Source: Sphingobacterium griseoflavum (lineage in GTDB: Bacteria > Bacteroidota > Bacteroidia > Sphingobacteriales > Sphingobacteriaceae). Taken from it: DNA of 64,000 nt. A program made the position numbers and the translations under genes. Under the pieces are notes generated by a model. The model searched no databases. It saw only the letters and a program-made list of their open reading frames with translations, and had not been told where the DNA came from. The stretch is from contig NZ_BNAF01000003.1 of the NCBI RefSeq assembly GCF_014653155.1, positions 186,001 through 250,000 on the forward strand. The letters run 5' to 3'. Below, one piece after another: positions 14,938 to 23,610 of this stretch (position 1 is the stretch's first letter; every line of letters begins with the position of its first letter).

Positions 14938-16155
14938 CTACGATTTATTCAGCTTGATTTCTAATTGTGACATATCGTGCGCAACGCGCGTATCAAGCAG
15001 CTTTGCATAGTGCTGCGTGGTTTTGATGTCCGTGTGTCCAAGCATTTTGGAAACGGTCTCTATGGGCACATTGTTTGCCAGCGTTACCGTTGTTGCAAAT
15101 GTATGCCTTGACATGTGGAAGGTGATTTCTTTATCGACAGCGCACAAGTCTGCAATCTCTTTGAGGTAACTGTTCATCTTCTGGTTGCTCAGCACAGGAA
15201 GAAGAAGATTTTTAGCTGCCGAAGGTGGATAATCCCGGTAACGGTCAATGATTCGTAATGGGGCAGCAAGCAGCGGAATATTTGAAGACGTTTCTGTTTT
15301 CTCTCTTGTAGTTAATATCCATAGCTTTCCGTCCACACCTCTGGCAACATCTGAATGGTTAAGTTTACTGACGTCCGCATAAGATAGTCCTGTATAACAA
15401 CAGAATACAAATATATCGCGTACCTGACTGAGTCTTTCGATCCCAAATTCCTTTGTCTCAATACGTTCAAGTTCTGCCTTGGTTAAGAACTCCTTTGGTC
15501 TTGCTTTTGCCTTGTTTTTGTAAAAGGCAAATGGATCGTCCTCGACCCAACGATGGACAATGCAGATTTTCGTGATCTTGCGAAAATGTTTGATGTATTT
15601 TGCGGCTGATATTTCCGAACACCCTAAACTAGAGCGAAGGAAGAATTCATAGCCTGTAACAAAGGCATGGTCGATATCGCGCACTTCGATATCACCCATA
15701 GAAAGCTCCTGCTTTAAATACGCAGTCATATGGCTGATGGATGTGGTGTACCCTTTCAGGGTGTTTGGTTTAAATCCATTACCAAGTAAGGACTTCATCT
15801 GCGCATTGTGCTCCGCAAATACCTTAAGCAACATTTTTTGTGGAATATCACGTCCAAGAAATTTCAGCTTGATCGCCTTGGCCGTGACCTTAGTTCGATT
15901 CCTTACCATCGTGTGGTGGATCTCCGAGACTTTTTGGATGAGCGTCTCTAGGTAAGCGTTCAGCGTCCGCGCTTCTTCTCTGGTGCCCTTGGCTCTGTTA
16001 GCTGCCGAATTCCATCGGGAGGGCTCACAGTCGCGGCCTACGGAGATTTCTTTCTGCTCTTTATCCACGGTAATACGCATGTAAACTGGACGCGGTTGAC
16101 CCTTGTCGTTCTTTGGTTTCTTAAGCAAGAAACTGAGGGAATAATTTGTACTCAT
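14938..16155 (-). CDS. IntDOT-like tyrosine recombinase (integrase)
   Basis: The 405-residue protein has an N-terminal arm-type DNA-binding domain (about 1-95), a SAM-like core-binding domain (about 105-205) and a catalytic domain with TREKTET (Lys), HMSRHTFATT (H-x-x-R), GHTDIKTTQHY (His and the Tyr nucleophile). The position of the first catalytic Arg is TGLSYADV, with Ser, as in the CTnDOT integrase family, where a Ser also replaces Arg I. Such enzymes integrate conjugative and mobilizable elements of Bacteroidota. The gene lies 245 bases from the 3' end of tRNA-Glu, a common target of relatives. Confidence 0.9.
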   Translation of the reverse strand: MSTNYSLSFLLKKPKNDKGQPRPVYMRITVDKEQKEISVGRDCEPSRWNSAANRAKGTREEARTLNAYLETLIQKVSEIHHTMVRNRTKVTAKAIKLKFLGRDIPQKMLLKVFAEHNAQMKSLLGNGFKPNTLKGYTTSISHMTAYLKQELSMGDIEVRDIDHAFVTGYEFFLRSSLGCSEISAAKYIKHFRKITKICIVHRWVEDDPFAFYKNKAKARPKEFLTKAELERIETKEFGIERLSQVRDIFVFCCYTGLSYADVSKLNHSDVARGVDGKLWILTTREKTETSSNIPLLAAPLRIIDRYRDYPPSAAKNLLLPVLSNQKMNSYLKEIADLCAVDKEITFHMSRHTFATTVTLANNVPIETVSKMLGHTDIKTTQHYAKLLDTRVAHDMSQLEIKLNKS

Positions 16156-16258
16156 GATACAATCATTAAAAGTTAAACAAAATTAGCCCTGCAGCCAAAA
16201 GCAGTCAAGATGTTTAAACACGCAACATGTTTACTGTCAGACATTTAAACCCTTTTCA

Positions 16259-16304
16259 GCGCGTCATTGTTTTCCGTAGGGTGACGCGCCAGTTGACGCG
16301 CTTG
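16259..16304. repeat. Repeat cluster upstream of the integrase
   Basis: Three copies of the octamer TGACGCGC are present: inverted at 16259-16266 (GCGCGTCA), direct at 16282-16289 and at 16294-16301. A wider block at 16274-16299 (CCGTAGGGTGA, then CAGTTGACGC) recurs imperfectly at 7891-7914. These are plausible arm-type or regulator sites for the integrase. Confidence 0.5.
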
Positions 16305-16345
16305 TTTTATGGGAATTTCTGAAAAAACCGATTCTCCGTAAAAAC

Positions 16346-16382
16346 ACAAAAGCCTGCAAACAACACGTTTGCAGGCTTTTGT
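16346..16382 (-). terminator. Terminator of tRNA-Glu
   Basis: A perfect 16-base-pair stem (16346-16361 with 16367-16382, GCCTGCAAAC core) and a five-base loop, followed on the minus strand by four T. It is placed 19 bases past the end of the tRNA gene. Confidence 0.8.
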
Positions 16383-16400
16383 AAGTTTTGACTTCAAGTC

Positions 16401-16475
16401 TGGTAGCCCGTAGGGGAATCGAACCCCTGTTTCAAGAATGAAAATCTTGCGTCCTAACCCCTAGACGAACGGGCC
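16401..16475 (-). tRNA. tRNA-Glu (UUC)
   Basis: The 75-base gene folds as a tRNA with encoded CCA. The acceptor stem begins GGCCCGT and closes with ACGGGCT, the T-arm is GGGGTTCGATTCCCC, and the anticodon stem CAAGA/TCTTG holds the loop TTTTCAT, giving anticodon TTC. The 3' end faces the integrase gene, the usual geometry for element insertion into a tRNA gene, although no duplicated 3' end was found further left. Confidence 0.95.
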
Positions 16476-16573
16476 ATTTGCTTTTGGTGATGCAAATATA
16501 AGGCGTCTTTCCGTATCTCCAAAATAATTTTTCAGCCTATCGTATAATAGGCTGAAATTGAAAAGATTATTTT

Positions 16574-17848
16574 TTAGATCAGGTCAAAGCCAATATCCCG
16601 ACGGAAATATTTGCGTTCAAAAAAGATCCTTCCGGCGTCTGCCGTGGCCTGCTGCAGCGCATCAAACAGGTTATCTTGTAGTGTAGTGACCGCTAACACG
16701 CGACCACCAGCCGTCACCACTTTGCCGTCGACCTCTTTCGTACCTGCATGAAAAACAATAGCATCTTCCACATTTTCGATATTGGTAATCTCTTTGTCCG
16801 ATTCGTAGTCGCCCGGATAGCCTCCGGAAACGAGAACCACCGTTACAGCAGTTTTGGGGCTTACCGTGTAAGAACGCTGTGCCAAGTTACCTTGCGCGAC
16901 ACCCTCCAACAGATCCACCAAATCCGATTCGATACGGGGCAACACCGATTCCGTCTCCGGATCACCCATACGCACATTATATTCGATGACAAAAGGTTCG
17001 CCATCCACATTCATCAAACCGATGAAGATAAAACCCTTGTAGGGAATATTGTCCTTTTTCAAACCATCCACCGTAGGTTTGATAATACGCTCTTCGACCT
17101 TGCTCAAGAAAGACTCGTCAGCAAATGGAACCGGCGAGATAGAGCCCATGCCACCTGTATTAAGGCCCGTATCGCCCTCGCCGATGCGTTTGTAATCTTT
17201 TGCCGAGGGCAATACTTTATAGGATGTGCCATCGGTCAAGACGAACACAGACAGTTCAATACCTTTCAAAAATTCTTCGATAACCACGACAGCCGAAGCC
17301 GCGCCGAATTTAGCATCCGCAATCATCGCTTTCAGCTCCGCCTTTGCATCCTCCAGCGTTTCGCAGATCAACACGCCCTTTCCTGCGGCGAGGCCATCGG
17401 CTTTCAAAACGATCGGCAATTTTTGCGTTTCCAGGTAGGCCAGCCCTTCCTGCAGGTTGGACTGGTCGAACGAGCGATAAGCGGCCGTAGGCACGCCGTG
17501 GCGTTGCATGAATTCTTTGGAGAAATCTTTTGATCCTTCAAGCTGCGCACCTTCCTGCTGCGGGCCGATGACCGGGATATGCTTCAGCTCCTCGCGGCCC
17601 AAAAAGAAGTCGTGCACGCCTTTTACCAAAGGCTCCTCGGGGCCCACCAATACCATATCGACATGATTGGCAAGGGCAAAAGCACCGATACCTTCAAAAT
17701 CCGTTACCTTAAGGTCTATATTTTGTCCATACTGTCCGGTTCCCGCATTCCCTGGGGCAATAAACAATTGGTTTAAGCGTGGACTTTTCGATAATTTATA
17801 TGCAAAGGCAGACTCTCTTCCGCCCGAACCAAGAATTAGAATGTTCAT
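16574..17848 (-). CDS. purD: Phosphoribosylamine-glycine ligase
   Basis: The 424-residue enzyme joins glycine to phosphoribosylamine with ATP in purine synthesis. It starts at MNILILGSGGRES (GxGGRE, N-domain), with PGNAGT and GPEEPLVKG, the ATP-grasp segment VLKADGLAAGKGV (about 140-152) and FNVRMGDPET-like EYNVRMGDPETE near residue 285. The length fits. A longer frame begins nine codons earlier but the chosen ATG is at the conserved start. It is divergent from the next gene, with about 90 bases between their starts. Confidence 0.97.
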   Translation of the reverse strand: MNILILGSGGRESAFAYKLSKSPRLNQLFIAPGNAGTGQYGQNIDLKVTDFEGIGAFALANHVDMVLVGPEEPLVKGVHDFFLGREELKHIPVIGPQQEGAQLEGSKDFSKEFMQRHGVPTAAYRSFDQSNLQEGLAYLETQKLPIVLKADGLAAGKGVLICETLEDAKAELKAMIADAKFGAASAVVVIEEFLKGIELSVFVLTDGTSYKVLPSAKDYKRIGEGDTGLNTGGMGSISPVPFADESFLSKVEERIIKPTVDGLKKDNIPYKGFIFIGLMNVDGEPFVIEYNVRMGDPETESVLPRIESDLVDLLEGVAQGNLAQRSYTVSPKTAVTVVLVSGGYPGDYESDKEITNIENVEDAIVFHAGTKEVDGKVVTAGGRVLAVTTLQDNLFDALQQATADAGRIFFERKYFRRDIGFDLI

Positions 17849-17938
17849 ATCGACAAAGATACCGATGAAAATCAATAATCTACAAAAATTAATCGGGTGT
17901 ATGTAATTTTTCGTAAATTGAGTAAATTTTTGACCATT

Positions 17939-20593
17939 ATGATTTGGAAAACACTTCCGTTCCTAACGCTGTTTATGCTTATTATCAGCGGTGCAAGGGC
18001 TCAAGACATACAGGGATTATTAGCCAAAATCAATGCCTACCATGATTCCAGACCAATTGAAAAAATACATTTACATCTAGATAAGACGTCTTACACGGCG
18101 GGCGAAACGATCTGGTTCAAGGCCTACGAAGTTGTTGGCGTGGAAAACCTGTTATCGAATCTGAGCAAGATCATGTATGTCGACCTGATCGACCCGAAAG
18201 ACCGTGTCATATCGGCCCTGAAAATTCCACTAACCAGCGGATTGGGTGTGGGGGATATCAGCCTGGTCGACACGCTTATCGAAGGAACCTATCAACTGCG
18301 GGCCTATAGCAACTGGATGCGCAACGATAGCAGCAGCTACTTTTTCAACCAAAATATAGAAATCAGCAACGGAAGGCTTGATAACGTGCTTACCCAATCG
18401 GGTTTGCAAGGCGAAAATTACAGCATCGTGCTGCAAGACCTCAACAAAAATCCACTGGCAGATGTCTCCGTGCGGTACCAAATTACACAGGGTGACAAGA
18501 GCCTCAAGCGGGGCCGTGTAAACAGCGATGCGAACGGAAGAATAGGCATCCCGTTTCGCGAAGAGTATGGGAACGCCAAACTCGCCATCAACTTCGACAA
18601 CAAACAACAAGCACCCATTCAAAAGGTATTTAAATTGCCGGCCGCCCAGCAGCAGGAAAACAGTGTTCAATTCTTTCCTGAAGGCGGCCACCTCCTAGCG
18701 GGCAGTATCAACAAACTGGCGATCAAAGCGTTGCGACCAAATGGATTGGGTATTGCTGCGAAAACGTTTATCATCGCCCCTTCTGGCGATACCGCCGCCA
18801 TGATAAGCACCAACGCATTGGGCATGGGCTCCTCGCCCCTCTTTGTTGACGGCACGCAAGCACTGCGCGCCATTACCCTTTTCGACGATGGCACACGGGT
18901 AGAAAGCAGCTTGCCAGCGATAACGCCATCAGGTCTTAACATACAGGTCAACAATGGCAACAAAGCAAAACTCTTTGCGCAGATCAACCTCAGCAGCGAC
19001 AAGCAAGACAACAGCGACATCTACTTTATGGTGCAATACAACGGTCGTGTATACTACGTATCCAAGCAGGCAGCCTCCAAAAACGAACTGATCTTTTCGG
19101 TGGCCAAGGCCGAGCTCCCTGCGGGGATCCTTACCATCAGTATACTGAACAGCCGCATGCAACCGCTGATCGAGCGACCGGTATTTATCGCGAAGGATGA
19201 AGACGCGCTGCCGCTGTCGGTGACGCTCAGCAGCCAGAGCAGCCAGCCTAGATCAAAGGTGTCTGTCGAGCTACAGGCCGGCAGCGGGACGGACACAACA
19301 CGCTATGCCGCGCTTTCGGCAGCTGTCATCAACCGCAGCAAAACGGACATCGATTCTGCTAACGCCGGAAATATACATACGAATCTTTTTCTCGCCGCCG
19401 ACATCAAAGGCCATATCGAAAATCCAAGTTATTATTTCGCCGACGAAAGCCACCTGACCGATCTGGACAACCTACTGCTAACCCAAGCGTGGCGAAAGAT
19501 AGACTGGTCCCGACTGGATGAAAAAGCCGAACCTGCGTTTCTCCCCGAGCAGAGCATCAGTATCAGCGGACAGGCGCGCAAGCTTGGACGGAAAGCACCG
19601 GCATCCGGCGCCAAAATCACGTTGGTATCTACACAGAACTTTATGGACTTTGTCGATACTGTGGCTACCGAAGATGGAAATTTTGTGTTTGATGAGCTGG
19701 CTTTCGCCGATAGTGCCAAATTTTTGATCACGGCCAAAGACGAGAAGGGAAAGAATAATATTGATATCATTGTATCTCCGGCTACGACGCCAAAAATTGG
19801 TCCCAACAAAAACGAACCTGCAGTAAAGAACGATGTCAATAGCCTCTTGCTGGACGAAATCCTGCAAAGTAAAAATTATTTTGCAGGCTTGGAGTCGCAA
19901 GGTTTGATGGAGAAAAGCATAGCGATCGAAGAGGTCGTGGTTACGGCAACGCGTCCGCGTCACAAAGCTTCGGAAAGCTCGGCCAACCTCAACGGCCCCG
20001 GCAATGCCGATCAAGTGATCTCTGCCGAGGAGTTAGAGACCTGCCCTACCTTGGACATCTGTCTTAACGGGCGATTATTAGGGGTCATGTTTCGGAATGG
20101 CGTGCCTTACAGCACCCGCGGCGGCGGCGCCATGCAGATCATTTTGGATGGTATGTATATCGAAGGCGACCAGCTATCCATGATCAGCCCGATAGACGTA
20201 CAAAGCGTGGAAGTATTGCGCAACATAAACTATACCGCGATCTACGGCTCTTATGGCGCCAATGGCGTGATCGTGATCACGACCAAGACGGGCAGGGATG
20301 CCATACGCAACTATACACCCAAAGGGATCATTACGCTGCAGCCTAAAGGCTATCACCTGAACAAAACTTTCTACAAGCCGGTGTATGAGGTGGGCTCCGA
20401 AACAGCGCTCAATCAAGATTTGCGCACCACCATCCATTGGGAACCTAATCTGATTGCCGATAAAGAAGGAAAAGCCGCTTTTGATTTCTACACGGCAGAT
20501 GAAGCGGGAACATACCTGATCACGATCGAGGGCATCGATTTTGGAGGGCGCATGGTGCATAAAACCCTTACCCTCGAGGTGAAACCCCAATAA
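17939..20593 (+). CDS. Secreted macroglobulin-like protein with a TonB plug domain
   Basis: Starting at ATG 17939, after a frame that opens 14 codons earlier, gives 884 residues with a signal peptide ending near ARAQ (about residue 21). The N-terminal part (HLHLDKTSYTAGETIWFKAY, about 41-60) is the MG2-type domain of alpha-2-macroglobulin-like proteins. Several beta domains follow. About residues 690-790 form a TonB-dependent receptor plug with ILDGMYIEGD, IDVQSVEVLRN and GANGVIVITTKTG. No 22-strand barrel follows; instead there is one more beta domain. It is probably an outer-membrane or surface partner, not a receptor channel itself. Confidence 0.8.
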   Translation: MIWKTLPFLTLFMLIISGARAQDIQGLLAKINAYHDSRPIEKIHLHLDKTSYTAGETIWFKAYEVVGVENLLSNLSKIMYVDLIDPKDRVISALKIPLTSGLGVGDISLVDTLIEGTYQLRAYSNWMRNDSSSYFFNQNIEISNGRLDNVLTQSGLQGENYSIVLQDLNKNPLADVSVRYQITQGDKSLKRGRVNSDANGRIGIPFREEYGNAKLAINFDNKQQAPIQKVFKLPAAQQQENSVQFFPEGGHLLAGSINKLAIKALRPNGLGIAAKTFIIAPSGDTAAMISTNALGMGSSPLFVDGTQALRAITLFDDGTRVESSLPAITPSGLNIQVNNGNKAKLFAQINLSSDKQDNSDIYFMVQYNGRVYYVSKQAASKNELIFSVAKAELPAGILTISILNSRMQPLIERPVFIAKDEDALPLSVTLSSQSSQPRSKVSVELQAGSGTDTTRYAALSAAVINRSKTDIDSANAGNIHTNLFLAADIKGHIENPSYYFADESHLTDLDNLLLTQAWRKIDWSRLDEKAEPAFLPEQSISISGQARKLGRKAPASGAKITLVSTQNFMDFVDTVATEDGNFVFDELAFADSAKFLITAKDEKGKNNIDIIVSPATTPKIGPNKNEPAVKNDVNSLLLDEILQSKNYFAGLESQGLMEKSIAIEEVVVTATRPRHKASESSANLNGPGNADQVISAEELETCPTLDICLNGRLLGVMFRNGVPYSTRGGGAMQIILDGMYIEGDQLSMISPIDVQSVEVLRNINYTAIYGSYGANGVIVITTKTGRDAIRNYTPKGIITLQPKGYHLNKTFYKPVYEVGSETALNQDLRTTIHWEPNLIADKEGKAAFDFYTADEAGTYLITIEGIDFGGRMVHKTLTLEVKPQ

Positions 20594-20619
20594 AAAAGGG
20601 CGATGCCTTTTTTATTGGG
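20586..20619. terminator. Perfect bidirectional terminator over the stop codons
   Basis: A 14-base-pair perfect stem (CCCAATAAAAAAGG, 20586-20599, with CCTTTTTTATTGGG, 20606-20619) and a six-base loop. It includes the stop of the macroglobulin-like gene and ends one base before the exbD stop, so both convergent genes use it. Confidence 0.85.
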
Positions 20620-21153
20620 TTACCGCAGCATTGTTTGCTCGTTGGCATCCAACTTGGCGATCATGTAGCGCTTGATCGCTGCCTGTTGTACGGCATCCAG
20701 CACATCGACCACATTCTTGGTGACAGCCTCCTCGCTGGGCTTGATCAGCACAATAAGATCCTGCCCTCCCGTTGCCTGCTTCACCTGATCCCGCAGCTGA
20801 ACGAGCAGTTGGCCCAAACCCAGCTTGCCATAGCCCACGCGCTGCGGAACAGATTTAGGCAACTCGGACGCGCCCCGGTAGTAAACTAATTCGTTGTTAG
20901 CAGCCAACAGGATATTCAGCGTGCGATCTTCGCTCAAAAGGATGGGCGTGCTGAGCGGGCCCGTCTTGTCGGGCATGGCCACATCCAAACGATGCGGTGT
21001 TTGCAGCGAGGTGGTAAGCATAAAAAACGTGATCAATAGAAAGGCCAAATCGACCATAGCTGTTAAATCGACCTTGGGCATAGGCCTGTTGCGGATGCTC
21101 CTGCGTTGGTTTTTCCCACTGCTGCTGTTGTTGTTTGTCAATTCGGCCATCAT
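20620..21153 (-). CDS. ExbD/TolR-type biopolymer transport protein
   Basis: The 177-residue protein has a short cytoplasmic start, one hydrophobic helix with the conserved Asp (PKVDLTAMVDLAFLLITFFM, about 29-48), and a periplasmic domain, the ExbD/TolR plan. With ExbB it would use the proton gradient to energise TonB or Tol. No exbB lies next to it, so its partner must be elsewhere. The start at 21153 (MMAELTN) is preferred over the longer frame from 21273, which would place 40 extra residues ahead. Confidence 0.85.
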   Translation of the reverse strand: MMAELTNNNSSSGKNQRRSIRNRPMPKVDLTAMVDLAFLLITFFMLTTSLQTPHRLDVAMPDKTGPLSTPILLSEDRTLNILLAANNELVYYRGASELPKSVPQRVGYGKLGLGQLLVQLRDQVKQATGGQDLIVLIKPSEEAVTKNVVDVLDAVQQAAIKRYMIAKLDANEQTMLR

Positions 21154-21237
21154 CGTATCGTTAAAAGTAAAACATCGGTTAATTAAACTATTGATGATAT
21201 TTTCCGTATTTTTCCATAAACTTAGGATAACAGGATT

Positions 21238-22008
21238 ATGAGGGAATTCATCAAAACACAAATCACCGATCATATCGCCTACATCGGACTGGACCGCGGC
21301 AAGTCAAATGCCCTACACTTGGAGATGCTGAAAGAACTGCAGGAAGAACTTCGTGCGGCCAACGACAATCCGGCAATCGAAGCCATCATACTGCACGGCA
21401 AGGAAGGCTTTTTTTCGTCGGGTCTAGACCTGATCACGCTATACGGGTATGAGGAGCCCACTATGCAGGAGTTTTGGGAAATTTTTATGTCGGTGATCTA
21501 TACGTTGGCATCGCTTCCGAAGCCGGTGATCGCCTCGATAACGGGACACAGCCCCGCTGGTGGCTGCGTGTTGGCGCTTTGTTGCGACTACCGCATCATG
21601 GCCGAAGGTGATTATGTCATCGGACTTAACGAGGTGCCGGTGGGCATTGTTGTGCCCTCGAGTATTTTTGCGCTATACAGCTTTTGGATCGGCCAGCCCA
21701 CTGCATATAGGAACCTGCTGGAAGGCAAACTGCTTTCGCCTAGCGCGGCACTGGAAATCGGATTGGTGGATGAGCTGGTTCCGGCCGATCGTATACAAAC
21801 GGCTGCCAGCCGGAAGGCGAAGAGCTGGACACAGTTTGACCGGGCAGCATGGGGAGCAACCAAAGTAAACCTGCGCCAGACCCTGCTACAAAATATACAG
21901 GAAAACAAAACAGAAGCTATCCAACAGGTGTTAGCACAATGGTGGCGTCCAACGACGCGCCAGATTTTGAAGACAATAATCGATAATCTCACCAAAAAGA
22001 AGGGATAA
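21238..22008 (+). CDS. Enoyl-CoA hydratase/isomerase family protein
   Basis: The 256-residue protein has the crotonase fold: HGKEGFFSSGLDLITLYG (about 58-75) forms one half of the oxyanion hole, and ITGHSPAGGCVLALCCDYRI (about 102-121) the other. The Glu residues used for hydration are not clear at the usual places, so isomerase or another crotonase activity is as likely. It is followed after two bases by an SDR of the dienoyl-CoA reductase type, which suggests a fatty-acid beta-oxidation pair. Confidence 0.85.
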   Translation: MREFIKTQITDHIAYIGLDRGKSNALHLEMLKELQEELRAANDNPAIEAIILHGKEGFFSSGLDLITLYGYEEPTMQEFWEIFMSVIYTLASLPKPVIASITGHSPAGGCVLALCCDYRIMAEGDYVIGLNEVPVGIVVPSSIFALYSFWIGQPTAYRNLLEGKLLSPSAALEIGLVDELVPADRIQTAASRKAKSWTQFDRAAWGATKVNLRQTLLQNIQENKTEAIQQVLAQWWRPTTRQILKTIIDNLTKKKG

Positions 22009-22010
22009 AG

Positions 22011-22883
22011 ATGGTTCAAGGAGCATTAAAGGCAGACGCGCTGCTCGGCAAGACCGTTGTCGTAACCGGCGGCGGAACAGGACTGGGCAAAGCCATGTCA
22101 CAGTATTTTTCGGAGTTGGGTGCCCACGTTGTGATCACGAGCAGAAAGCTGGACGTCCTGCAGCAAACCGCGCAAGAGATCCATGCCGTTACGGGAAATA
22201 AAGTCCTACCTGTCGCATGCGATGTGCGCCACGTGGAACAGGTGGAAGCACTCCTGGCGCGCGCCGAAGAGGCCTTCGGTCAGGTAGACCTATTGGTGAA
22301 CAATGCCGCTGGAAATTTTATATCACCTACGGAACGGCTTTCGGCAAATGCTTTTTCAACCGTGATCGATATCGTGCTGAAGGGAACCACAAATTGCACG
22401 CTGACCTTCGGAAAAAACTGGATTGCCAAGAAACAAAAAGCTTCGGTGCTGAATATTGTCACGACTTATGCCTTTACCGGCTCTGGGTATGTGGTGCCGT
22501 CGGCTATCGCCAAAGCCGGTGTATTGGCCTTGACCCGATCGCTGGCGGTGGAATGGGGCAAGTATGGCATCCGGAACAACGCCATAGCCCCTGGCCCTTT
22601 CCCGACGAAGGGAGCTTGGGACAGACTGCTGCCCGGCGAACTGATCGAAAAATTTGATTTTAAGAACCGTGTCCCCCTGAAGCGCGTGGGCGAACACCAA
22701 GAGCTAGCTAATTTGGCCGCCTTTTTGCTGTCCGACTTTGCCGGATTTATCAACGGTGAGGTGGTGACCATAGATGGTGGCGAATGGCTACAGGGCGCCG
22801 GCGAATTTAACAACATGGAAGCCATCCCTCCCGAGATGTGGGACACGATTGCCGATACCATTCGAAAAAACAATAAATCATGA
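22011..22883 (+). CDS. SDR oxidoreductase, 2,4-dienoyl-CoA reductase-like
   Basis: The 290-residue protein is a short-chain dehydrogenase: VVVTGGGTGLGKAMSQYF (about 16-33) binds the nucleotide, LVNNAAGNFISPTERLS (about 94-110) is the NNAxGNF pattern of the dienoyl-CoA reductase subgroup, and an S/Y-x-x-x-K is replaced by a shifted arrangement (VPSAIAKAGVLALTRSL, Lys near 166), as in that subgroup. It reduces 2,4-dienoyl-CoA esters with NADPH. It lies directly after the crotonase gene and overlaps the next gene by four bases. Confidence 0.85.
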   Translation: MVQGALKADALLGKTVVVTGGGTGLGKAMSQYFSELGAHVVITSRKLDVLQQTAQEIHAVTGNKVLPVACDVRHVEQVEALLARAEEAFGQVDLLVNNAAGNFISPTERLSANAFSTVIDIVLKGTTNCTLTFGKNWIAKKQKASVLNIVTTYAFTGSGYVVPSAIAKAGVLALTRSLAVEWGKYGIRNNAIAPGPFPTKGAWDRLLPGELIEKFDFKNRVPLKRVGEHQELANLAAFLLSDFAGFINGEVVTIDGGEWLQGAGEFNNMEAIPPEMWDTIADTIRKNNKS

Positions 22884-23500
22884 GAAACTTAATGCTGGCC
22901 TTCTGCTGCGCTGCGATGCTGTTGTCATCCTGTAACCGCACAAAGAAGACAGAAGAAACGAAAAACACGGTGACCGATAGCGCGCAGCTAGCAGATACCC
23001 AAGCGATCACGGAGGTGATCACCCGATTTGCGCGCGCCTACATGAGTCAAGACAACGAAAAGGCAAATGCGTTGATCCATCCCGACCTCGGCCTGTATAT
23101 CATTTACCGGCCTGGAGCCATGGACACCTACGAGCATGTCGACAGCATCGACTTCAAAAACCCCGTGCCGGAGCATTTCCCCTATACCACGTTCGAAAAC
23201 GATTATGTATTGACCTTCGGAGAGGTGCCCACCTACGACTGCGGCGGGGAAAAATGGGACAAACTGGGCTTCTTCTGCGACACGACAAAGCAGGCCAATC
23301 AGCTCGCTGAAATCGCCGCCTTCAAACAGGAGTTCAAAGAGATCGACGAAGCCGCCGTGGCAGCAATCAAGAACCTCGAAAAAGACAGCTATCGCGTGGT
23401 GCTTACACAGGATGAAAATCTGATTTTTCATGTTAAAAAACATCAAGGTGCTTGGTATATTTTGGTGCTAGACAGGGCTTATGGCTGGTGCGATGCTTAA
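22880..23500 (+). CDS. Lipoprotein of unknown function
   Basis: The 206-residue product has a lipobox (MLLSSC, Cys18), so it is probably lipid-anchored. The mature part has a segment FARAYMSQDNEKANALIHPD (about 49-68), a pattern seen in SnoaL-like or NTF2-like proteins, but no active-site residues were recognised. It contains several Cys residues (CGGEKW, FFCDTT). Its start overlaps the SDR stop (ATGA), so it is in the same transcript as the beta-oxidation pair. Confidence 0.7.
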   Translation: MRNLMLAFCCAAMLLSSCNRTKKTEETKNTVTDSAQLADTQAITEVITRFARAYMSQDNEKANALIHPDLGLYIIYRPGAMDTYEHVDSIDFKNPVPEHFPYTTFENDYVLTFGEVPTYDCGGEKWDKLGFFCDTTKQANQLAEIAAFKQEFKEIDEAAVAAIKNLEKDSYRVVLTQDENLIFHVKKHQGAWYILVLDRAYGWCDA

Positions 23501-23610
23501 CTTTGACCGCCTGAGAAAGATTTTGCCCTTTTGCACCGTAAATTCGCGGTTATCCCCCATATGGATTAAAAAGAAACCCCTATATTTAGACAAAAAAACA
23601 GCTATCTAGA

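Noticed and set aside
16748..17533. 261-codon plus-strand frame opposite purD
   Set aside because: It lies wholly inside a well-supported purD gene on the other strand and its product is low-complexity and His/Arg-rich.
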